A stretch of 64,000 nucleotides of DNA. Source: Bacillus alkalicellulosilyticus (GTDB lineage Bacteria > Bacillota > Bacilli > Bacillales > Bacillaceae_F). This document shows, piece after piece, positions 58,057 through 64,000 of the stretch. A program made the position numbers and the translations under genes. Numbering within the stretch: the stretch's first letter is position 1; every line of letters starts with the position of its first letter. The DNA lies in assembly GCF_002019795.1 (NCBI RefSeq), contig NZ_KV917381.1, positions 450,001 through 514,000 of the forward strand. The letters are read 5' to 3'. The notes below the pieces were generated by a model. That model saw only the letters and a program-made list of their open reading frames with translations, did no database searches and was not told the DNA's origin.

Positions 58057-58587
58057 CTAAGAAAGACTGAGCTTTTCTTTTATTTTATCAATAATGATAT
58101 TAACGCTAACCCTTTCAGTGTCAATGTACTCTCCAAAATTAATTTCTCTATAGGCGACTAAGCATTTTTCAGTTTGTTGGAAACACCAATTTCCCTCTTT
58201 CTCTCCACGTTCACTTAACCTTTTGTGAATTGTTTCTTTATTTGCTGTCAAACAAAAATGATAAGTCTCTTCATCTATATCTTTAAAGCCATTTCTAATA
58301 TATTGAAGGTATTCTATTTTATGAATAGTCATGGGTACTATTAGGTCAACAGTATATTTAGTTACTATACGTTTTGCTACCTCAACAGTTAATTCTTTCC
58401 ACAAATGAAAATCTTGAAAATCTCCTGTTTCTGCTTCACGACTTTGTATTTCCTCTGGAACAATATTTCTTAACATATAACCTATCTCTTCAGGGTCATA
58501 AACCATACTGTTTTTCAACTTTTTTTGGAGCTCATTTGCAATGGTAGTTTTCCCAACACCAAATGCACCATTTATCATTATTATCAT
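58057..58587 (-). CDS. TmrB-like P-loop protein
   Basis: 176 residues. Opens MIIMINGAFGVGKTTIANELQ (Walker A GAFGVGKT), then VYDPEEIGYMLRNIVPEEIQ, DFQDFHLW, LIVPMTI and a KETIHKRLSERGE arginine segment. This order matches B. subtilis TmrB, the ATP-binding tunicamycin-resistance protein, though this version is shorter at the C-terminus. A small-molecule kinase role is possible. It lies 33 bases downstream of a phosphatase gene on the same strand. Confidence 0.8.
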   Translation of the reverse strand: MIIMINGAFGVGKTTIANELQKKLKNSMVYDPEEIGYMLRNIVPEEIQSREAETGDFQDFHLWKELTVEVAKRIVTKYTVDLIVPMTIHKIEYLQYIRNGFKDIDEETYHFCLTANKETIHKRLSERGEKEGNWCFQQTEKCLVAYREINFGEYIDTERVSVNIIIDKIKEKLSLS

Positions 58588-58620
58588 TTAGCTCCCCCTA
58601 TAGAAAAAATATAAAATATT

Positions 58621-59349
58621 TTATAATACTGCATCACTATGAGAATTTATACAATACACGTTATGCTTATTGTTCGGTCCAATTTCTAAACAGTTTAGTT
58701 GAAACCCATACGCACAACCACCATCAATTCCAATCTTGTCATTCCCAAACCATATATCCGCATTACCGTGTATATCTATCAATTTTGTGTGACCAAATAT
58801 CACTTTTTTATTTGTTACAGTTGGATAGTTAATAAAAGCTTCACGTATGTACATGAAGTCATGCTCCGATTGCTTTTTCCAATCCTTATTATATGGATTA
58901 AGACCGGCGTGTACATAAATATAATTATCATCCTCATGATAGAATGGAAGTTTTTCTAGAAATTGCAGATGATGAGAATACTCCTTCTTCACATGTGATT
59001 TAAAACGTTCTAATTCTAGAACCCCATTTTCCTGATGTTCTTCTGCATAATTTAAAAGAGTGTTATGTCCACCGTGTTTAAAAAATTTGGATTCAACCTC
59101 TTTGTTTTTCGAATGTATGAAATCATAAAAACGTTGGTCATGATTTCCTTTAATAGCTACAACTCCAAATTCTTCTACTAAATTCATAACCTTTTCAACG
59201 ACTTCTTTTGAGTATATCCCATAATCTAGATAATCACCGAGAAGTACCAGTTTATCTACTCGTGGTTCATATTTTACTTTTTTTAAGAGTAAATTAAATT
59301 CATCTATACAACCATGGATATCACTTATTACTAATGTCCGTTCACTCAT
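58621..59349 (-). CDS. PPP-type metallophosphoesterase (lambda/PrpE-like)
   Basis: 242 residues. Metal motifs DIHG (SDIHGCIDE), GDYLDYG and GNHD (IKGNHDQR), plus downstream histidines in VHAGL and GHT. The usual GDxVDRG reads GDYLDYG, so the conserved Arg is Tyr, which may alter phosphate binding. Could act on phosphoproteins or on dinucleoside polyphosphates. It probably shares a transcript with the TmrB-like gene. Confidence 0.85.
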   Translation of the reverse strand: MSERTLVISDIHGCIDEFNLLLKKVKYEPRVDKLVLLGDYLDYGIYSKEVVEKVMNLVEEFGVVAIKGNHDQRFYDFIHSKNKEVESKFFKHGGHNTLLNYAEEHQENGVLELERFKSHVKKEYSHHLQFLEKLPFYHEDDNYIYVHAGLNPYNKDWKKQSEHDFMYIREAFINYPTVTNKKVIFGHTKLIDIHGNADIWFGNDKIGIDGGCAYGFQLNCLEIGPNNKHNVYCINSHSDAVL

Positions 59350-59537
59350 TTTTAAATTCCCCCTGCAAACATATAATAATCCTACGCAAATCTAAATAAC
59401 ATTATTAGCATTATCTTTTCTCAGAGAATCGTTCTTCAATTATGGTGTAAGATTTCCACTTCCCTAATTTCACCTTGAAGTAGATTAGACGTCAAATATC
59501 TTGATGTCCCAACTATGAAAGTAAAAACTGAGCTTCT

Positions 59538-59600
59538 CTAATGATAATAATAGAACCATTTACTAAGTACAGATTGAATTGGTATAATATCGTTACTCAT
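59538..59600 (-). pseudogene. Short start-like frame, probable gene remnant
   Basis: AAGGAGAATAAT then ATG gives a strong start, but only 20 codons (SNDIIPIQSVLSKWFYYYH) before TAG. The same frame continues with RSSVFTFIVGTSRYLTSNLL and EIREVEILHHN to a second stop. It may be the start of a decayed gene, unrecognised. The rest of 59350-59800 shows nothing clear. Confidence 0.3.
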
Positions 59601-59810
59601 ATTATTCTCCTTTTTGTATAAGTCACGGTTTTACGTGGCCTCACCTTTACAATAGGAGATTTTTTTTTGTTCGTCTAGATTTTTCTTCTATTATTTGGTT
59701 TTTTACACTGTGAATTCTTTAAATGGAAATAAAAGCATAACGTCCACTGCTATAAAACCATTAAATGTTCATAATCTCAATCATGTAGCATGAAAATTTT
59801 TTTGTAAGAA

Positions 59811-59834
59811 TGAACTTTTCAATGGGGTAACGAC
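59811..59834 (+). promoter_or_regulatory. ECF-type promoter upstream of the sigma gene
   Basis: TGAAC (59811-59815), 15-base spacer, CGAC (59831-59834): the AAC/-35 and CG/-10 pattern of ECF sigma factors, 26 bases before the ATG. Suggests the sigma factor drives its own operon. Confidence 0.5.
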
Positions 59835-59859
59835 TCTTATAGGTGAGAGAGGTGAAGTC

Positions 59860-60408
59860 ATGAATGTCATAAGGTTGGTAAAGAAGGCGAAGAAGGGGAA
59901 CAAAGAAGCACTGCTTCAATTAATCATGGCTGAAAAAGACACATTTTATAAGCTGGCTCTTTCCTATATGGGCAATTCTCACGATGCAATGGACGCGATG
60001 GAAGATATGATTGTAAAACTATATGAGAGTATACCGCAGTTAAAAAAAGAAGAATCGTTCTACAGCTGGAGTAAGACCATACTTGTGAATAGCTGCAAGT
60101 CATCACTTCGTAAAAATAACAAAATCCTTCTATTAGACGATTGGAGCACGACAACCGCAGAAACGGACCTTGGTCATGCCTTAGCCAGTGACCCTTATCG
60201 AAATAGCGAAAACCAAATGGAACTGAATCAGTTACTCATGCAAATCAATGAGCACCAACGAGAAGCGATTCAATTAAAGTATTTTCATGACCTTGATTAT
60301 CAGACAATAGCTGAAATGACGAATGTATCACTAGGCACGGTTAAATCTAGAATCTTTCAAGGGTTAAAAAAACTAAGAGAATACTACGGAGGTGACGGTC
60401 ATGAATAA
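59860..60408 (+). CDS. ECF-type RNA polymerase sigma factor
   Basis: 182 residues. Region 2 with YKLALSYMGNSHDAMDAMEDMIVKLYESI and SFYSWSKTILVNSCKSSLRK. Region 4 with QREAIQLKYFHDLDYQTIAEMTNVSLGTVKSRIFQGLKKLRE. GAGAGAGGTGA precedes the ATG. Its stop overlaps the anti-sigma start by eight bases, so the pair is translationally coupled. Confidence 0.92.
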   Translation: MNVIRLVKKAKKGNKEALLQLIMAEKDTFYKLALSYMGNSHDAMDAMEDMIVKLYESIPQLKKEESFYSWSKTILVNSCKSSLRKNNKILLLDDWSTTTAETDLGHALASDPYRNSENQMELNQLLMQINEHQREAIQLKYFHDLDYQTIAEMTNVSLGTVKSRIFQGLKKLREYYGGDGHE

Positions 60409-61687
60409 CATTGAGAAGAGATTAGCTGAGGAAAAGATACGCTTGGACACAGTTACGGCACCCGACGAGTTAGAAATGAGATTACGAGATGCATTGGACG
60501 AGACGCCAACTCGGTCTAAGCGAAAATCTACCATTTGGAAACTCGCAACAGTGGCGTTAATCTTTTTATTCATTGGGAGTTATCACTATAATGCTTTTGC
60601 TTTTTATGGAAAAAAGTTGTTTGGTTTTGATGAAATTATGACCAATACGTTACAGCAGTTAAATGAACAAGGTATGGGCCAAACCGTTGATAAAAGAACG
60701 ATATTAGAAGATGGAACTGAATTTGTTGTTGATGGGATTATGACCGATGCCAACCAATTGATTTTGTATTTTACATTATCAAATCCAGATGGGATCACAT
60801 ATAGTGCCATGGACACGTTTACGCTAGATAGGGTTAGTGGTTTTTTGACGAATTCCCCTATTAGAGGCGGACAGTACCAAGTGGATGAAGAGAATAATGA
60901 GTTGAAAGGGACAATGTCTTTTGACCCAGTCAGTCCTTTTGCGAAAAAGTTAACGATTCATTTTGACCAACTAGGAGCAAATCAAGAGAGAATACAAGGA
61001 GAAATGACGTTTCCGTATAACCCAAATCAAGCGATGCAAACACAAATTAAACAAACTATTCGAGAAAAGCTTGAAGTTGACAAAGGGACGATTACGTTTC
61101 ATTCAATTACAGCGACACCTTCATTAACGGTCATTGATGGAAGAATCAATGTTGATAATTATGATAGGGTTCCATATGCCTTAGAAGGGGTGAAATTGCT
61201 TGCAAATGGAACGCCGGTTGAATGGAGAGGAGGAAGTAGTTCTTCGTCTATAAGAGGACTCAATTTTGAAATTCACTTTGATGCCTTGCCAGAAAAACTA
61301 GATTCACTTGAACTTGTCATGAGTGAGTTTGTCGGGTACGAAGAATTAGATGAAAGGATTTCGCTGATTGACGTTACAGATGAGCCTCATGTGATAGGTG
61401 GAAAAGAGCTATGGATTCAACACATAGAAGTAACATCAGAACGTGTTGAGATTACGATTGCAACTGATTATGACGTCATGCTTGATGGTGTTTCTATTCA
61501 ATCAGGTAACGAAATAACACCATTACGAACGATAGAAAGACAATCAGAAATAGTAGGAGAAGATGGTCAGTATCTAAAACAAAGAACATTGCTCTTTGAT
61601 ACAACAGAGCAACCAGAGGCATTTCTTATTCAGGGTATGCATTACATGAAACCATACGATAAACGCATCGTTATTCCTGTGAAGTAG
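60401..61687 (+). CDS. DUF4179-type membrane anti-sigma factor
   Basis: 428 residues from ATG 60401 (GGAGGTGA upstream within the sigma gene). A cytoplasmic N-terminus of about 45 residues that would bind the sigma factor, one membrane segment (WKLATVALIFLFIGSYHYNAFAF), then a large extracellular part with DUF4179 (DEIMTNTLQQLNEQGMGQ) and further beta-rich domains. Expected to hold the sigma factor until a signal triggers release; the signal is unknown. Confidence 0.85.
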   Translation: MNNIEKRLAEEKIRLDTVTAPDELEMRLRDALDETPTRSKRKSTIWKLATVALIFLFIGSYHYNAFAFYGKKLFGFDEIMTNTLQQLNEQGMGQTVDKRTILEDGTEFVVDGIMTDANQLILYFTLSNPDGITYSAMDTFTLDRVSGFLTNSPIRGGQYQVDEENNELKGTMSFDPVSPFAKKLTIHFDQLGANQERIQGEMTFPYNPNQAMQTQIKQTIREKLEVDKGTITFHSITATPSLTVIDGRINVDNYDRVPYALEGVKLLANGTPVEWRGGSSSSSIRGLNFEIHFDALPEKLDSLELVMSEFVGYEELDERISLIDVTDEPHVIGGKELWIQHIEVTSERVEITIATDYDVMLDGVSIQSGNEITPLRTIERQSEIVGEDGQYLKQRTLLFDTTEQPEAFLIQGMHYMKPYDKRIVIPVK

Positions 61688-61694
61688 AAGTTTT

Positions 61695-61731
61695 AAAAAC
61701 GTTTGGGTACCATATCCAAACGTTTTTTATT
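61695..61731 (+). terminator. Terminator of the sigma/anti-sigma operon
   Basis: AAAAACGTTTGG pairs with CCAAACGTTTTTT around nine bases, then TTATT. Confidence 0.85.
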
Positions 61732-61864
61732 ATATGACGCCTAGTTGATGACAAGAAGTATTTAGTTATTTTTGGAAGAAAAAGAAGGATATATTTGTAA
61801 ATTGTTGAATATCTTCTCCTATTAAAGTATTTAAAAAAATTTCACAACCAAAGGGGGAGTTGGT

Positions 61865-62491
61865 TTGGTAACAGAGAATCAACAAGTGATGAAGGACAAT
61901 GTACGGAACATTCACAGAGACCTTTATCACGTTACAAATAAGTCAAAACAGTGTCAGATTTTATTAGTCCCAGAAATGTCTATGATTACTTCGAGTGACG
62001 TGCTTAATGGTGACTTTTATGGGTTGCGCACAATTCAAGCTAATGATTGGATGTACTTATGCTTTAACCGTATACGTACATTTGTGAAAAAGGAGTTACA
62101 CAAGAATTTCACGATGAGTCCATTTGAGCTAGTTTGGGGTGAAGAGATAAACGATGGGCGCGTTGTTCATGTTGGAATGTGGGTTCCTGATTATGTGACA
62201 GACGACCTTTTACAACGTGCAATGTTGACTCGACTTGGTGATGATTCCTATCCGTTGCAAATTGAGAAGATCCCTGCCTATCAATGTGTGCAAGTTCTTC
62301 ATACAGGTCCCTATTCACTGATTCACGAAACAGTTCAACACTTGGGGAAATTCGCAAACGAGTATGGTTATCAGATAATTGAAGAACAAGCAAAAGAAAT
62401 TCACCTAAGCCATGTTAACATTGGTTTTCCTGAACAAACCAATCTACTGCTTCGCATTCCTGTTCGTAAAAAAGAACCCACTCAAGCATAG
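61865..62491 (+). CDS. GyrI-like small-molecule-binding protein
   Basis: 208 residues from TTG 61865, with AAAGGGGGAG upstream. The first half (to about 85) is not recognised. The second half, GEEINDGRVVHVGMWVPDY ... IEKIPAYQCVQVLHTGPYSLIHETVQHLGKFANEYGYQI, resembles the GyrI-like effector-binding domain found in MerR/AraC regulators and alone. No DNA-binding domain is seen. Confidence 0.65.
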   Translation: MVTENQQVMKDNVRNIHRDLYHVTNKSKQCQILLVPEMSMITSSDVLNGDFYGLRTIQANDWMYLCFNRIRTFVKKELHKNFTMSPFELVWGEEINDGRVVHVGMWVPDYVTDDLLQRAMLTRLGDDSYPLQIEKIPAYQCVQVLHTGPYSLIHETVQHLGKFANEYGYQIIEEQAKEIHLSHVNIGFPEQTNLLLRIPVRKKEPTQA

Positions 62492-62520
62492 AAACGATTA
62501 TAAAAAGGAGGTGATGAAAA

Positions 62521-62718
62521 ATGAAAGAGTATAAATTCGAAAAGATTACTTTAACGGGTATTAAAGGAATTGTAAGTAAACCTTCTGTTGATTATCATGA
62601 AGTCATTCATGAACATGCCAAAGAAGGGTGGGAACTCGTCCAAGTTTTCGCACCTGGTACAGCTTCTTACGGAAGTGCGTCCTACATAGAAATAATCTTC
62701 TCAAGAGATGTCGAGTAA
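62521..62718 (+). CDS. DUF4177-family small protein
   Basis: 65 residues: MKEYKFEKITL ... YHEVIHEHAKEGWELVQVFAPGTASYGSASYIEIIFSR, the DUF4177 pattern with AKEGWELV. Function unknown. AAGGAGGTGA precedes the ATG, and the gene lies 29 bases after the GyrI-like gene, probably one operon. Confidence 0.85.
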   Translation: MKEYKFEKITLTGIKGIVSKPSVDYHEVIHEHAKEGWELVQVFAPGTASYGSASYIEIIFSRDVE

Positions 62719-62770
62719 TTTTAGTGAAAGACCTTTTCTAAAATATTGTTGCCTAGGATATGCGTTTTTA

Positions 62771-62805
62771 AATAACAAAACCCACCAATGGCGGGTTTTG
62801 TTATT
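62771..62805. terminator. Bidirectional terminator
   Basis: Perfect 13-bp stem (AATAACAAAACCC with its complement) with nine-base loop between convergent genes. Confidence 0.8.
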
Positions 62806-62833
62806 GTCCATGTATCGTCTTCGTAGTTGAACT

Positions 62834-63247
62834 TTACCAACTAACTTTTCCACTTGCATGTTTATAAAATGGCGACTCTTCTTTTTCACAAAAAAATGAT
62901 ATTTGATTTCCACTTGGATCCCTAATAAATATTTCATTCATAAGTTCGTGATCATACGAATTAGTGATTTCTACGCCTTTGTATTCAAAATGTCTTCTTA
63001 GTGAATCGAGGTCATCCGTTTCAAAATGAAAGTAGACATTTGTTTGGTCAATACCAACATGAAAATGCAATGGAGCCTTTTGTTGAACTTGGATAAGCGC
63101 TACTAATGCCTCACCTGTTTTAAAGTTGAGACTTGCTCCAGCTCCCCACTGATCAACCAATTGCAGGTCTAAGATTTCTTTGTACCAACCAATACTTTCT
63201 TCAAGATTCAAGACTGGTATAAACACAGCTCCAACTCTAAGTTTCAT
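62834..63247 (-). CDS. VOC-family (glyoxalase/dioxygenase superfamily) protein
   Basis: 137 residues with the paired beta-alpha-beta3 pattern: VGAVFIPVLNLEESIGWYKEILDL near the start and IFIRDPSGNQISFFCEKEE near the end. Substrate not inferable. GGAGGAG precedes the ATG. Confidence 0.85.
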   Translation of the reverse strand: MKLRVGAVFIPVLNLEESIGWYKEILDLQLVDQWGAGASLNFKTGEALVALIQVQQKAPLHFHVGIDQTNVYFHFETDDLDSLRRHFEYKGVEITNSYDHELMNEIFIRDPSGNQISFFCEKEESPFYKHASGKVSW

Positions 63248-63395
63248 CCGACCACTCCTCCTTATATAGAATATCTGCCATATGTTATTGACAGTTCTTG
63301 TTCATTTGTTTATGTAACTCTAAGAAACGGAGCCAAAATAAGTAGTTGTCGATGTATTGGTTTCTGACGCCGTTAAATCGTTCCAAACATTTCTT

Positions 63396-64000
63396 TTAGA
63401 AATTCCTTGTGCGATAATTTGCGGATATCGAAACATTCACATAAGAGATTGTTCCACTAAAATAATCCGTACCAGTCATCTTCATTTCATTTTCAATCAC
63501 AACTCTCTTTTTTTCTTTTCCTTGTAATGTTACTTTAAACGGTCCATCAATGTTCATCTTTTCCAACGGGTCAAAGTCCCAGAAATCACTAAATGGTTCA
63601 TAAAATTCTAAATCAAACTCCACATCATCTTTGCTGTGATTGATAAAATACAACTCGCACACTCCATGTAAAGAAGGCCCTTGAATGTTGGTAAACTCGC
63701 AGCGAGCATTTTCACTGTCGTAGGCAACCGCGTAAATCCCTGATGCAAACGTCTTTTGATATAGTTCTACCAAAAAAGAAGGTAAAAAACTGCAAAGTAG
63801 GATTATAATAATGAACATTCGAACATGGTATTTCTTTAGAGCCCGACCTAGAAAAATAGTGCCCATTATAAAACAAATCAAACCAATGAACCCAAAGTAA
63901 TGGATGTAAGCTCCTCCAACTGAAAAAGTGAATGATTCAGCCCATGGACGACCATGAGGAAACGGAACATAAGGGATGGTAGCAACAAAAAACAAAAAAA
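63396..64000 (-). CDS. Membrane protein, partial at right edge
   Basis: At least 201 codons with the N-terminus outside the window; the apparent TTG at 63995 is probably not the start, because the frame stays open to the edge. Three hydrophobic segments at the N-terminal side (YIHYFGFIGLICFIMGTIFLG and MFIIIILLCSFLPSFL), then an extracellular strand-rich domain. Family not recognised. The gap 63248-63395 shows nothing. Confidence 0.65.
   Translation of the reverse strand, partial: FLFFVATIPYVPFPHGRPWAESFTFSVGGAYIHYFGFIGLICFIMGTIFLGRALKKYHVRMFIIIILLCSFLPSFLVELYQKTFASGIYAVAYDSENARCEFTNIQGPSLHGVCELYFINHSKDDVEFDLEFYEPFSDFWDFDPLEKMNIDGPFKVTLQGKEKKRVVIENEMKMTGTDYFSGTISYVNVSISANYRTRNF

Overview
The window is low-GC DNA from a spore-forming member of the Bacillaceae. 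The evidence is strong GGAGG-type ribosome-binding sites, frequent GTG/TTG starts, Bacillus-type rRNA promoters, CotF-like spore coat genes, a YfkD/YfkAB block and control motifs of Bacillus type (TnrA/GlnR, FadR, DnaA boxes). The genus cannot be fixed from the sequence alone.

Region by region. 1-9988 is a nitrogen-scavenging locus: a urease operon ureABCEFGD on the minus strand (ureD runs off the left edge) and a divergent five-gene urea ABC transporter urtABCDE on the plus strand. The 336-base gap between them carries two perfect matches to the TnrA/GlnR consensus, each centred about 50 bases upstream of a deduced start site, one per operon. 10-15.5 kb holds membrane proteins, a tandemly duplicated pair of CotF-family coat genes, a nested palindromic insertion and a bd-type (YthAB/CIO-like) quinol oxidase. 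15.6-23.3 kb holds an alpha/beta hydrolase, an SCP2 lipid-binding protein, a DnaA-box cluster, a metallo-beta-lactamase-fold hydrolase with a probable ATT start, a YtxH-like protein, a YkoQ-like phosphoesterase, an NAD(P)-binding protein, a VLRF1-like protein and an OsmC protein. Two FadR-like operators suggest that part of this block responds to fatty acyl-CoA.

23.3-30.97 kb is a complete rRNA operon (tandem promoters, 16S-23S-5S, no tRNA in the spacer) followed by 20 tRNA genes, a truncated tRNA-Lys copy and small dispersed repeats. 31-44 kb holds a LacI-type regulator with its own operator, a MATE exporter, a YetF-like gene broken by a stop codon, a YczE-like membrane protein, a cold-shock protein, YfkD, a six-unit 52-bp tandem repeat, YfkAB, a phosphatase, a class I fumarase and a lone NIS siderophore synthetase. 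44-48 kb holds a chemoreceptor, a DGC-domain cysteine protein and small membrane proteins.

48-51.8 kb is a rearranged zone. It has an IS1182-like transposase remnant, an intact ABC permease with a broken ATPase, and two opposite-facing pieces of what looks like one ECF sigma gene, as if the 3.1 kb between them had been inverted. 51.8-64 kb holds a methyltransferase, a subtilisin-like protease with four C-terminal repeats, small lipoproteins, a TmrB-like P-loop protein next to a PPP-type phosphatase, an ECF sigma/DUF4179 anti-sigma pair with an autoregulatory-type promoter, and GyrI-like, DUF4177 and VOC proteins. A membrane protein runs off the right edge. I found no CRISPR array, prophage or clear antiphage system.
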